Shown here piece after piece: positions 36,101 through 47,700 of a stretch of 64,000 nt of DNA; the stretch's first letter is position 1, and every line of letters begins with the position of its first letter. Made by a program: the position numbers and the translations under genes. This DNA is from Lyophyllum atratum (taxonomy: Eukaryota > Basidiomycota > Agaricomycetes > Agaricales > Lyophyllaceae), in assembly GCA_014905825.1 (NCBI GenBank), contig JACGCN010000040.1:369218-433217 (forward strand), written 5' to 3'. The notes below the pieces were generated by a model. That model worked only from the letters and a program-made list of their open reading frames with translations. It was not told the DNA's origin and did no database searches.

Positions 36101-37162
36101 CATTGCTCCTGGCCGCACCCATGAACTCCCTTTCACGCGTGCGATTTACCAGGTGTTCAAAGCGTATTCGGTCCAGACTCTAACTGAGGCTACCTCCTTT
36201 ATCCAAGACTTAAAATTAGGCCACTACGTCAAAGTCCCTCCACGCGCTACATTTTTGGGTACATGATGCATCTTCCTTATTTCGCTAAACTTCCCCGCTT
36301 ACTATGGCTTTCACCTCAGTACAACTGATTGCCACCTGCTTTGCCGCGTTCATCCAGGTTGGCGTGAAGACATGGATATTTGCCAATGTCGAGGACATCT
36401 GTGATCCAAACCAGAAGAGCCAGTTGACATGTCCGCATAATCAAGTCTTTTACACGGCTTCAGCCGTCTGGTGCGCTTTTCTCCCGTTCCAAAGCCGTAT
36501 TATGGATCAACTAACCCTTTGCTCAGGGGTCTCATCGGACCGAGTAAACAGTTCGGAGTCGGATCAATATACCACCCGCACCTCTACGCCATGGTTATCG
36601 GTGTTTTCCTGCCCGTCCCGTTCTGGCTCTGGCAGCGGCGATACCCCAATTCCTGGATCAGATACGTTAGCACGCCGGTCATTCTGAACGGAGTCTCTTC
36701 CATCCCACCTGCTACCGGGATCAATTACTCTTCCTGGTTTGCTGTAGGATTTATATTCCAGTACCTCATCCGGAAGAGAAACTTTGCCTGGTGGAGCAAG
36801 TTCAATTATGTTGTTAGCGCTGCTTTGGATAGCGGTACGTCCTGCTCCGAGAGTCCAGGCATAACGCCTTTGACTGATCATCCACGACCACATAGGCACT
36901 GTCATTTCCCTCATGTTTATCTTCTTCACCTTGCAGGTAAAGCTTCCTTCTTTTCCTAGTTAATGTACACTTGGCTAACAGCTTCTCTAGTTCCCTAGAA
37001 ACGGCACCATCACCTTGAACTGGTGGGGAAATTGGGTGCATGAGCGAAGTGAGTTTACTACCGTTTTTTTTCTGTCCACTAGTCCCTAATGATGCCCTGA
37101 AAGCGGCCGACTGGGAGCGCAGGCCATTCCTCAAAATTCCAGATGGCGGTATCCCTCGATGA
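33143..37162 (+). CDS. Oligopeptide transporter, OPT family
   Basis: Proton-coupled importer of tetra/pentapeptides or glutathione in the plasma membrane. The first exon (33143-33881) encodes a ~247-residue hydrophilic extension with an acidic run (EEEEEESEDEDVFAF) and a Gln-rich run. After an unusually long ~310-base intron the conserved part starts: DDPDMPALTIRMWFVGLILC (~34270). Then follow GLNVFFNFRSPAP, the family hallmark EFSLNPGPWNIKEHVLVFIM (34635-34690) and FALVLVLATQLTGFG. Further exons give FDWTQISWIGSPM, SPLYLPATYAMTYLLAFAL and VQLIATCFAAFIQVGVKTW. The segment VNGxxx-like VILNGVSSIPPATGINYSSW (36680-36740) precedes FPRNGTITLNWWGNWVHER and the end ADWERRPFLKIPDGGIPR at TGA 37162. 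At least twelve exons. Helix number and order fit the family. Confidence 0.92.
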
Positions 37163-38001
37163 TAAGCCATATCATCTTTCTTGCAATCACGCACCCCCCC
37201 CCTTGCCCCTTCTTCCTCTACCTGCTACATCACCCTCGTCGACCAGAATCATGAAGAAAACACCTTCGTTCCTTGCGGGCTACTATTTCGGTGCCTCTTG
37301 TCATTCTTTATCTACCCTACCCTCCGCCCTCACGATTCCCACCCAAATACCATATTCTTTCAAAAACCCGCCCTTTACAATTACCTCTCTTCTCGTCCTA
37401 TCATCTCATCGATTTGCCGACTCTTAGAGTATCACATACGTCTCCCTTCTTACGCCCGCGATTTTTTTCTTGTCGTTTTTAGTACGGGGTATGTGGCGTG
37501 GATTGGCTTCAGAGATACCTTAAATATGTAGTTAGGTTAGTAATTCTAGCCAGAAGAAATTTAAAACGGTTACTACTCAAGTTTGGAACCGTGCGCTGGA
37601 CCTCAACGGAGACAAGGATTGGATGGAGATGGGTTAGGTAGGTACTTAAAGTTATGTAGATATGAACTAATTCTGATGGAAGACCGTCATTGAGTCCACG
37701 CCATCTGTATCTCGTTAACAAGTAGACTAGTCTCATCTTGAAATTTATCGGGCACGTCAATTCCTTGTGTAGGAGCTGGACATACATATCTTCCCTACAA
37801 CCTGACTTCACTAATCAGAGCTCGGAGTGGTTCATCCAAGGTTCATCAGAAGCGATGCCAAGATCCTCATTGGCTAGCACTTCAACAGGAGCGGCAATAA
37901 GGATCTATGTTTCTATACTCACGCGTGCCTCGGAATATTAGCGAGGGTGCGCGCAACAAATTACACCAGGTGTCCTGGAAGTATGGTATCTATGGGATAA
38001 T
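37163..38001. other. Convergent intergenic region
   Basis: It lies between the 3' ends of the OPT and dehydrodolichyl-diphosphate synthase genes. C-rich short frames at 37181-37531 have no recognisable product and are probably 3' UTR of the OPT gene. Confidence 0.5.
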
Positions 38002-39080
38002 TTAGCTTGAATGGCGCCTCCAGACCTTGATCTGGTAGTCGAGGATGATAGGTATGAAGTCTAGTAAACCGAAATTCGGCCAATAGGTGTCAGTGAATTG
38101 AATCTGCGTATTCTCGCAGCACTGTGAAAGTCGTGTGAGAATTGAGTATTCGGCGACGTGGATTGCACCCGCCTGCCAAAGTAGAAAGTCGCTCAGGCGC
38201 TTGACGCCACTTGTGCGGATGAGAATATCCAACGGAGGACTCCCACCCTGAGATATCAGGAGTTGTCTATCGATGTCGTCTTCCGTGATGATCCTGCCAA
38301 GTCATGTAAGGCAAGTTTGGCCAGATAAAATAGGGCGGTAGACCCACGTTTTGCCTTTTGAATCAGAGTTGATGGCATTGCGCACACAAGCCTGGACTGC
38401 GGTCGTCATCTCGTCACGAGATGCGTATGGCATGCAAAGGTTGAATATCGCTCTGACAAGGACGGTCAGCGTAGCCCAACACACTCAAATTGCGACAATC
38501 ACCTGTCATTATGCCGTGACATGTCTTCTGCCTTGCGTGCAGCTTTCTGAACTGATTCCGGGAGGAGATCTATTCTCCCAACAACATTCAGTCGGACGCC
38601 ATACTGATCAAGCAAATCCCTGCAAGGGTCAGTCAGCCTCGCGCGAGCTACCAAGACAACTTGACCTCACCCATGCTGGCAAAGTTCAAGCAGTTTCTCC
38701 TCTGCCATACCCATTAACGTGTTTACCTCGTCTGGAGACCGCTTGAAGTTCTCGATCGCGAATGCGTACGCAGAGACGCATGTTATATTAAGGCGGTAAC
38801 AAATATCCAACATCTACGGCAAGTACAACGTCAGAACAGCCCTGTGCACCCACAAATACCAAACGGAGAGTAGAAACGCACTTACCCCCCTCAAAGCCAA
38901 AAAGCCTTCAGCGTGGCCGTCCTGGATCCTCTTGCTATGGCTGCGAGCATATCGTCGATTACCGTCCATAACAAATGCCACATGCTTAGGAGTAGGACCC
39001 GCCGCAAGGACAGCGAGGAGGAGTCGTCGCGCTTTGTCGACGACGGCGTCACGGAGCCACCTCAGGGCACGGAGGAACAT
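38002..39080 (-). CDS. RER2: Dehydrodolichyl diphosphate synthase (cis-prenyltransferase)
   Basis: Makes the polyprenyl chain of dolichol for protein glycosylation, at the ER. The start at 39080 gives a short amphipathic N-terminus, then the first UPP-synthase signature [20 protein letters not shown] (38985-38925) with the catalytic Asp of MDGNRR, and [11 protein letters not shown]. Later exons read [19 protein letters not shown] (~38780-38730), [20 protein letters not shown] (~38455-38395), [19 protein letters not shown] (38230-38173, the second signature), and [18 protein letters not shown] (to 38068). It ends at 38002. The block FLLWQ|CCEN is contiguous in relatives as I know them; here 51 in-frame bases (38122-38172) intervene with a GC...AG border, probably a GC-AG intron. 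RER2 versus SRT1 cannot be separated by sequence. Confidence 0.9.
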
Positions 39081-39166
39081 TCTTAGTACGTAGGCGTGGG
39101 AATTGTGATTAATTTATCATATATTGATCGCGTGACCTGACGCGCTTTGACATCAACCACGACTGC

Positions 39167-39173
39167 TATATAA
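39167..39173 (+). promoter_or_regulatory. TATA box of the SWIM/RING gene
   Basis: TATATAA, about 55-60 bases before the ATG at 39228, in the 147-base gap between two divergent genes. A pyrimidine-rich tract follows directly (ACTCTTTTTTGCTC), as is common at fungal transcription starts. Confidence 0.5.
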
Positions 39174-39227
39174 GTCCCACTCTTTTTTGCTCTTGACCAG
39201 TATCCTGTACGCAGTCCCGGATAACCA

Positions 39228-40738
39228 ATGGTCCTCACAAAACGAAAGCGGGACGGAGAGTTTATCGCGTGGAACCCTGCAGGGCAGGCACCTGCCCCAA
39301 GCACCCCATCAGATTTACCCACAGCGAAGAAACCACGTACGAAATCCACCACGGAACACTCTCCTCCTCGTACCACGAGATCTTCGACCAAGGCGTCTCA
39401 CGCCTCAGCCTCGTACTCCACATCCGCTGCACAAACCACATCTTATGCCCCACCCACGATGCCAGTCCAGGTTGCACATCCGTCTAGACCCACAAGGGCT
39501 TATCCTGAGCCGGGGCCTTCGCAGCCGCCCAAACCTTCGAGATCGCGTAAGAAGGCAGATACCGACCAACCGCCTACAGAAAAACGCGGGGCTATATTCA
39601 AGAAGTCATGCCCGAAGAATATCCTCGATCGAGTCGAGCGGGTGATGTCACAAAGGTTTACTCGCTCACTACCTTCGTCTCTATTCGAAGGCTGAAAATC
39701 TCGAAACAGGTTTTTCATGATTGATAGGCAAAGGACGCCAGGCGACCTGAAGGAGGTCTTCAGTGTTCTGGGTTCGACGGGTAACGTAAGATCTCTGGAC
39801 GTTGTTCCGCGTGTCACCGATCTAATTTCTCGTTAGGTGTACACAGTAACAATCGACCATAAACCAAGCTGCAACTGTGCGTAGCCCTTCGCCTGTGGAG
39901 TTACGTTCCGATCATCTCATTCATACCTGTAGGCCCAGACGCTCTGAAGGGAAATCACTGCAAACACATAGTCAGTCAGCCCACCTGAATTCTCGGCTAT
40001 ATATAGACTAACGCGTTATTTAGCTCTTTATCTTCTTGAAAGGTCTGTCAAATCCATGGTCAAGCCAAGCGACTTGATCCTTACTCCTTACCGCCCCAGT
40101 CCTTCAAGTCAACCAAGCATCGGGCGTTTGGTATCAGAAGTCGGTTTTTATCCCAGGCATCTGATCGAATGGTTATACTAATCGCTCTACAGAGCGCTCT
40201 TGACTAGTGAACTAGAAACTATATTTGCAGAAGCTCCGCTGGCGCCCAATTCCGTCGCCCATGCCAGGATTCGCGACGCACATGCGAAAGCGACTGGAAA
40301 AGCGACCATAAGCGCTCAATCGCCAACCAAGAAGCGCACCCCAGGTCCTGACGACGACTGCCCCATTTGTTATGATAGCATGCACGGGGTAAACGAGATT
40401 ATGCTTGTCTTCTGCGAGGACTGCGGGAACGCCCTGCATAAAGTGTGCTTCCAACAATGTAAGCGCGTCCCAACCATTGCCAAGTCCAGCTTTCTGACTC
40501 GGAGGTTCCTTCCGGAACAGGGAAAGATACTGCGGCAAAAAGCCACCAAGAGCTAACGTGTGTCTGGTGCCGTGCTCGGTGGGTCTCTGCTGCTGCCCCG
40601 GGTGCTGATGCTGGTGCGGCCGCTCGAAGAACCAGCGATGGCTACCTCAACCTTAGTGGAGTGTCGGGACTCAGTCCAGTCCGTGATACGAGTACTTGTA
40701 TGTTGCACTGGGCCTTCTTTCGCTTCCAGCCCATTTAA
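39228..40738 (+). CDS. SWIM- and RING-finger protein (putative E3 ubiquitin ligase)
   Basis: Domain order resembles ZSWIM2/MEX-type ubiquitin ligases. The N-terminal ~145 residues (MVLTKRKRDGEFIAWNPAG...) are basic and Ser/Pro-rich. The SWIM zinc finger is split by introns: VYTVTIDHKPSCNC then CPDALKGNHCKHI (39840-39975). The RING-type finger reads CPICYDSMHGVNEIMLVFCE, DCGNALHKVCFQQC, and after an intron LTCVWCRARW (40365-40595). The tail YLNLSGVSGLSPVRDTST is followed either directly by stop (40736-40738) or, if a 32-base intron is spliced, by a longer acidic end, so the exact C-terminus is uncertain. The start at 39228 lies close downstream of a TATA box. Substrate unknown. Confidence 0.8.
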
Positions 40739-41167
40739 CCCTACATCTTCGACGCAGATTACCATGGACCGCGGAGAGGATACGGATATTCCGCTTATCG
40801 AAGTTATCTCGACTGAATTCGTGTCCTGCACCGCCTTCTTTGCAAGTCATCGCGTGTTCGTCGCTGAGCGTCACGACTCTGATCTCATTTTGCATGTACA
40901 ATTTATTCCAATTTTGTCACGATTTTTGTGTATAATGATCTTGTCGCCCTACGATACTTGTATATGCCTTACTACCCCCTATTTCGTCGTATGTCCGAAG
41001 TATTTTTCAGTTATTACTACTGTAGTTGTTCGAATGATAGCTCTGAATTCCCCAATGGAGGCATCATGGCCTGCAGACCTTTCTGAACTTCAGCCAAACT
41101 TCAGCGCTTCAGCACCGGTCGATCTGATTCGAGCGATGCAAAACAATCCGTTACTGAATAGGCTCTG

Positions 41168-41220
41168 AATAATCCATGTTTTGCAAGAACGCCGGGATAT
41201 ATATTTAGACATGGATTATT
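41168..41220. repeat. 11-base perfect inverted repeat
   Basis: AATAATCCATG (41168-41178) and CATGGATTATT (41210-41220) are exact reverse complements around a 31-base loop. The arms could form a hairpin in RNA or mark a small element's ends. Confidence 0.7.
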
Positions 41221-41257
41221 AGGTACTTGTAAGAACGCCGGGATCTGTATTTAGACA
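41185..41257. repeat. Two-copy direct repeat, 27-base units, period 46
   Basis: Units at 41185-41211 and 41231-41257 begin AAGAACGCCGGGAT and end TATTTAGACA, differing at two positions. The first unit lies inside the inverted repeat at 41168-41220, so hairpin and direct repeat overlap. Confidence 0.75.
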
Positions 41258-41893
41258 GCTTCCGCTCACCCAGAATCGACCAGATATCCTGTTCGCGAAC
41301 TGAGTGTCTGTCTAATCGGTTTTATTATTCATGCTGTGCAATCGTGGTCCGAGAACCTAGCTCCTATTTAAATAGAGGCGGCAACACCTCTTCTGCATCC
41401 CCTTAAAATTATTGTTTCGGACGTTCCGGACTATCAACAGAGGGGCGGCTTAACTGACAAGCCTAACATACAATAAATTATAGATCGTTTGCGTTGTACA
41501 AACCTAATTAAAGCTAGTAGCGAATGGACCAATACTCATCCCCGCAACGCATTCTCCATATTAATAAACGGAGGTATAAAGCGAGAAGCCAGCCGACCAC
41601 GGTACTCCCGCGTGTATTAGCCTCATGGAAGCTAGCCTTGCGTAGCCAGATGGGGTGAGCTCAGCGATGTAGCGGGTACAGAGGGTGAATCGTTGTGGTG
41701 ATTATTATGGGGAGGGTCGGAACGTGGGTGTGTCCACCAGATAACGACGAACAAAACAATGTGGTGGATATCAAAACAAGAAAAACAGGTCGTGGACGTC
41801 ATAAGAACCTGATGGTACGAATATGATTCTCAGACAGCTCGAAGGGATAATAGGATGAGACTTACTAACTTTGTTTACTTTTGAGGGACTGAA

Positions 41894-42604
41894 CTACTTT
41901 TCCGCTTGCCTAGCTCGCGCAGCCAACACGGCTAGTCGCTTCTCTCGTGCACATATGATGACAACGAGAGTCATAAGAAGTACTTGGACGCCTCCAATGA
42001 AGGTCAAGACGATGAAGAAGGGCATCGACATCGACCTCGCACGCAACTCGCAAGGCGTGCTCTGCTCCGGCGGCAAATTTCCGTATTGGTCGCACACGAT
42101 GCGGCCTAGTGAATTGGAGAGCTGCAAGATGTCGACGACGAGTCCGTATATCCATATCCCCACCAGGAGGCATGAATATACGAGACCCTTCCACGTTGTC
42201 GGTGAAAGTACGGGTGTAATGTTTGGATGCCGTTTGTGTTTCCGTGCGACGACGATAGTGGTGAGGTTGTATGGAACCGTGACCGCGAAAGCTACCGCAT
42301 TTGGAATGGAAAGGGCTGGTTCTCGCGCGACGTTGATTAACGAAAGGACGCAGATGAACGTCGAAAGGGTAAGGGAGAGATAGCTTAGTCGCGTTAGGCT
42401 TCGCGGGAGTTGTCGTGGAGGGACCAAAGTCAAGACCGATAGCGTATCTTCTATGATCATCGCAAAAGGAGCAACGATCTAGGCCCGGGTCAGCTGCGTG
42501 TAACGCAAAGCAAGGAGATGAACGGAGAGAGAAACGAATGTAAAGCCTGTGAGCCGCAAATGCTTGCAGAGATCAAAGACTCGATATTGCCTTGGCGTTT
42601 TCAT
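41894..42604 (-). CDS. Small integral membrane protein, four predicted helices
   Basis: Two exons. Exon 1 (start 42604) reads MKTPRQYRVFDLCKHLRLTG; after an intron of ~60 bases ending in CCTAG it continues IVAPFAMIIEDTLSV, then to the stop at 41894. Hydrophobic segments are about LSYLSLTLSTFICVLSL, NAVAFAVTVPYNLTTIVV, GLVYSCLLVGIWIYGLVVDI and FIVLTFIGGVQVLLMTLVVI, with two Cys in the loop before the last (VCDQYGN...TPCELRA). The C-terminal tail is basic (REKRLAVLAARARQ). The layout is reminiscent of MARVEL-like proteins, but I do not recognise the family. Total ~210 residues. Confidence 0.6.
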
Positions 42605-43028
42605 GATTGATTGATGGACTACGCGGCGACAGGTGACCAGTGGCAGACCAGGAGGCAGAGACTCGAGAGTGGATAGCTCAGGATAGCTCCTTCTGAGCCC
42701 TTCCTTGGGATCTGCATTGTATTCGCCAAGGTGTGTGCTGAGATGCCTTTAGATGCAATCGTTGACGCGACGACTATACTTCCAGCTGGGATTTTGACGA
42801 CGATATTCCAGGGATTCTTTCATTTGTTGTAAGACTCCTAGCTATAGGAGGAGTAAATCTTTTAGGATTATACTTGAGGGGAGGATTATAGAAGCGTCGC
42901 GTTGGAGAACCATCTGCACTGTGCAGTGCAATCAAAGTTAGTATGAACGAAAGCTGCCACGTGATAGCGCGGCTTAGAGCAAGCTCTCAGCCTGGAATCT
43001 CTTTCCAACTGGCACCTACTGATAGACC

Positions 43029-44005
43029 ATGATTTCCCGGTTCGCAAAAGCCTTCATTGCTATAACTGCATTTCTGGTTTGCCTCGCCCCCTCGGAACGT
43101 TGAACCAAGCAACTGAAACTTCTTGGACAGCTGTTATTCACAACGATCGCCTTCATCCACCCCCAGTCGCTGTCGTATGTTGACCCATGGACTGGACAAC
43201 TCTTTGGAGAAGGAGGAGTTGAGAAGTCATTGCTTAGACCTACAACTGACCCGTCCAATCCACCATCTCATGTTACGTATGGGACGGTGATCATGCCGAA
43301 ATTGGGTAACGCTACAGCCAAGTACGTCTTCATGCCATTCCATCCTCAACCTCTTCTTACTGAAGGCATCGTAGGGCTGCGCTCGGTCGTGCAACATGGA
43401 AGCTAATGTACGCTACACACACCCTTCTACTAACCTCCTAATTCATCCATCCAGGCACACAATGACACTGCGTTTTCCTGAAGTACGCTCTTCATCCCAG
43501 GGCGGGAACGATCGGAACTCACTGGTTAATGTATATACAGCACCCAACTCCTGACGAGCGAAGTGCACTTACTTCGTATTTCCACCTAACGTCGCGACTC
43601 TATCCCTGCGGCGAATGTGCCGAAGAGTTCCAAACGCTGCTGAAGAAATTCCCTCCCCAAGTGAGTTGTTTTCTCCATCTACATGCCTTCCTTCTTACGT
43701 CTTCGCAGACTGCTTCTCGACGCTCAGCATCACTCTGGTAGGTGCTCCTGCCGTATTCACGCAGTCCCTCGATCCTCAATTCTCACTCATCCAGGCTATG
43801 CTTCCTACATAACGAAGTAAACAAGCGATTAGAGAAACCCAATTTCGATTGTGCACATCTCGACGCTGAATATGACTGTGGATGCGGCGATGACCCCATC
43901 AAGAAAGACTCGGCTCTCTCTGATGGTGCAGGACCGATGGACCTGGAAGAGGACCCCAGTAAGGATGGTATAACTGGGGTTGGAATGATCAAGGGCGGGC
44001 GATAG
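43029..44005 (+). CDS. FAD-linked sulfhydryl oxidase, Erv-type (ER, Erv2-like)
   Basis: Makes disulphide bonds using O2 and FAD. Exon 1 (MISRFAKAFIAITAFL) joins after a short intron to LLFTTIAFIHPQ, giving an N-terminal signal-anchor helix, which points to the ER lumen (Erv2-like) rather than to the mitochondrial Erv1/Mia40 system. The core reads ALGRATWKLxHTMTLRFPE, HPTPDERSALTSYFHLTSRL and YPCGECAEEFQTLLKKFPP (43610-43660), the FAD-proximal CxxC. SRRSASLWLCFLHNEVNKRL follows with the structural HNxVN motif. The C-terminal tail DAEYDCGCGDD supplies a CxC shuttle pair. The stop is at 44005. Five or so short exons; the length of ~210 residues fits. Confidence 0.87.
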
Positions 44006-44711
44006 GGTGCGGGGCTTTCTTGTTATATATGTTATTTATTCCTCCTATATCCTCGGATGGTTGGTAGCTCTGTATTTTTTAGTGCCTAGATGTAAACATA
44101 TCATATGGGTCAGTAATATCCTAAGGTCGGCTTTTTGTTTCCGTCGGAACTGTCGAGATCGTCACACTTTATATGGTTTAGTTAACTTTACCATTTGGAG
44201 AGGGAAGCTAAATTCAAAATGGAAAGTAGTACTTAACGCAGGTGCCTGCTCGATGGTCAACTAGCATGATAAGCATGATAAAAGATCTGTCTTGTGCCAC
44301 TGGTTCTTAGAAGTTTAAACCTACAACACGAGAACGTCGAAGTCTCAAAGAAACGGACTCTGAGCGGGGTAATCGAGCTCGTTCTGGGACGTTTATAGAG
44401 CCAGTATACACAGTACGTGCAGCCTTCATTGGCTATGGAGGAAAGGGGGAGGCGCGTCGAACGCCTATACAGCGTGTGTTGATGCATCGTAAACGTTGTA
44501 CATTGTCAAAACAAAGATGCGAGGGCAGAAATAATAATGAACGATAACAATGATGGACAGACAAGAGAGCGCGGAGGGGATGACAGCGTATAAGTACAAA
44601 AAATACACCAGGTTAAAACAACGCAAGATGAGGTGAAATGTGGTGGAACAAGGATGGGTGGTGTTACAACAAATGATGAAAGGTCGGGAGGCGTGGTAAA
44701 GGAGGCAATAT
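44006..44711. other. Convergent intergenic region
   Basis: The 3' flanks of the sulfhydryl oxidase and the ankyrin gene. No open frame of note; nothing recognised. Confidence 0.5.
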
Positions 44712-47700
44712 TTATGGTTTGCCTTTCAGCGTCTGCACGAGAGATTTGAAGGCGCCGCCAAATCGTTTAGGGGGTGTAGGTGACGCGCGGGCCTGCTCCA
44801 TGGGCGGGAATCCCATCCTCGCTAACTTGCTCGCAGTTTTGGCGCCGCGGACGGGGGCATATGGAGCAGTCGATACGCGAAGAAGGGGTGGCCCGAGCTC
44901 AGTGTCTGTATCGGGACATTCCAGCGAGCTGATACGGCTAAGTTGGCCTTCCCCCGTATCAGGGAGTGGGGTGCGAGAGCGGACGATGCGGGGAGCAGGG
45001 CTAGGATCTCGTCTCGTACTTGGAAGAGTAGCGGACTTGGAATGTATAAGGGTGGGTCCTGGCTCATCTGGAGACATCATGTCCTGGTCGATGGATAATC
45101 GACTCGTCGGTGATGCACCAAATCCTGACGCCGAGCGAGATGGCTGATGAAAACGTCCGCCTTGGTCCACAGATCTGGGGGAGACTGCAACAAAGTCTGT
45201 CAGAATCGGTGGACATGCAGCTTGAGGGTACTCACGTCCTTCTGCAGTCGATGGCCGCTTTGGATCTTTCATCCTAGACTTGGATTTCGGTCTGATCGGT
45301 CTGTGTTCAAGGCTATGTTGACGCTCCATTCCGCTGCGTCTACTAGGACCAGTACCCGTCGGGGTCATTGCACCATTACGCAAGGGAGGTTCCGTGTTTG
45401 CTGATGTCTGTGTGAAATGGAGGTCGTCAAATGCCTTCCGCTCTTCCTCCTCCTTCCGTTCTCTCAACTTTCTCTCCAAGGCCAAACTCTCGCCATAAGC
45501 CGCCAACCTTGCGCTCAGAGGTGAGCGTCCAGTGCTCCCAGTGACAGGCGTCAGTTCGTTGGACTGAGCCATTCGGATAATATCCTGCTGAGCCTTCTGC
45601 ACTAGTGCTTCCGCCTGCGCATGCGACGAGATAGAACTGATGTTTATATCTGGTGGAACATGAGAACGTCGCTCATTCAGTGCGCTCCCTGCACCAGTCA
45701 AGGCGTTGCCGTTCGTATATTTCGGTTCTGGTGGTTGGATGTCCTCCATGGGCAGACCTTCTATCTGTCTACCAGGGCTTGAATCCGTCGCGACATCGAG
45801 AAACTGATCTCGCCCAGGGGATGAAAACCAAGGGGTGTTGACAGTTTCGCTCCCGCTCCCGCTTCCACTTGTGGTGCCGCTGACGCTCAGCTGTGGGTTG
45901 TTGCGACTATCAGTTGTGCTCGTGCTGCTGACAGAATCGCCTCGACTGCGGTTCTCCCCCGGTGCTGGCACGCGTAATAAATCCTGTACAGGCAATACCG
46001 CTTCGACATCTTCAGAGTACATCACAGGCGGCTGGTTGATACTGAATGGGAAATCGGCGTTGATGAGTGATGGTTCTTGGGCGTCGTTTGACATGATCGG
46101 TGAAAGGGACGACTGTGAGGATGATGCAAAAGATAACCCTCGCTCTCTTAGGAGAAGGGTCGCGTGTGGTAGTTCTGGTACCCCAGGTTCAACGACCGGG
46201 CTGTCTCCCCGATGCAAGGGCTCGCCATATTCATCATCATCTTCATCCTCTATGATCTCTTCCTCAGCATTGTTCACAGGACCTTCAAAGTCTCCGGTAG
46301 CAGCGGGAGCAGAATCCGGAGTAAGATCTTCCTCGCTGACTCGTGGTTCTGGAGTACTGCCACTTCCGATGATGTCAGGCCGCCTCCCAAGCGACCCCGC
46401 ACTGGTGCTCCCCCTCAGGCTAGGTATTACTCTGATGCCCTCGAAATCTCCCTCTCTTCTTGCCGCACTATTGACCCCCGGCGAGGAATCGAATCTCAGC
46501 GCCCGGAATCCCGATTGTACGCCAGGTACGTGTCCGCTCGACGATGTGCGAGTATGGGCTTTCAGAATACTAGGCCGAGCGATCGACTTCCCCGGCTCCC
46601 CACTGCCGGCTTCACCTGCAACAACTACCACATCGTCATTGAAGACCGCACCACCCCTATAGCCCGGACTTGGCCCTGTCCCCAAACTAGCACCTGAACC
46701 AGATCGGTCCCGCCGGTGGCCTTGTACGCGGAGTAGGCCAAGTCTCGCTAGAGGACTTGAGCCTGGACTGATGTTGGCGTTGGAGTTATCCTCTACGCTG
46801 AACCGCGAACCGCTTCCAGTGGACCTTGAACGATCCCGGGTCTGCCGCTCCCGTCGATCCTGGCGCTCTTGAGCAAGTGCATTGTGTAGATCCACGGCTA
46901 GGGGCAGGGGTGGGGATGCCATTGTTGCAGAGGCCTTTCGGTGGATAGGTTGCTGTGCCGGGGACTGCTGAGGAGCCGCACGTGTGGATGCATCGCTTCC
47001 CCTATGAAAACGAAACCCAGACCGACCAGTCGAAGAAGTGGTGGAGTCCGTACTTGAAAGGGGATTAGACAAAGGGCTTGGCTGATTGGGAGAGGATGAC
47101 ATAGGCAAGGCACTTGTGGAGCCAGAAAATGGCGGTGACATGTTGAGCATCGTCTGCAAGCTATCCACGGATGGCCCAGCTTCTCCAGTTTGTCCTTTCT
47201 TGAAGAGGTTCATCAGTGAGTACTTGCTCCCTAGTTTTCTGACCCCACTCCTTCCAGGGGGGGGATTGGTGGGTTCGTCTTGACCCTCAGCTCCGGTACC
47301 GGCCGACCGAGGCCTTCGAGGACTTGGACTATTATTTATGGTCGGAGTGGACGTTTTCCGACTTCGTGAGAGGCCAATCACGGAAGGTTGAAAGATCTGA
47401 GGCAGCGAAGGTCGGCGAGAACCTCCTTCTACGGCATCATCGCCAGAAGGGCTGATAGGGTGGAACGTGTACTCTCCAAAGGACCTCGTTGGCGATGCTG
47501 GAGGAGTTGAGGTCATGACACTCGTAGATGACGGCGGCAGGTGTAACTTCGTGTCTGTTGTAGACGACTTAAGTTTATTAAGTGCATTGTCGATGGAGTG
47601 CTTGACGTGTATTCGTCTACGGGTCGAGGCAGGTTGAGATTCGCCCTCGCCACTGAATGAGCCAATCCGCTCGCGAGCGGTCCCGCTTGTCCCAACGCCC

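Larger units (their letters stand above)
40739..41893. other. Intergenic region with small repeats
   Basis: No gene was recognised in 1.15 kb. A short inverted repeat and a pair of direct repeats occur near 41168-41257 and are listed separately. Confidence 0.5.

Noticed and set aside
45835..46662. Plus-strand frame of 275 codons
   Set aside because: Antisense to the long Ser-rich exon of the ankyrin protein; Ser/Leu-rich with no domain.
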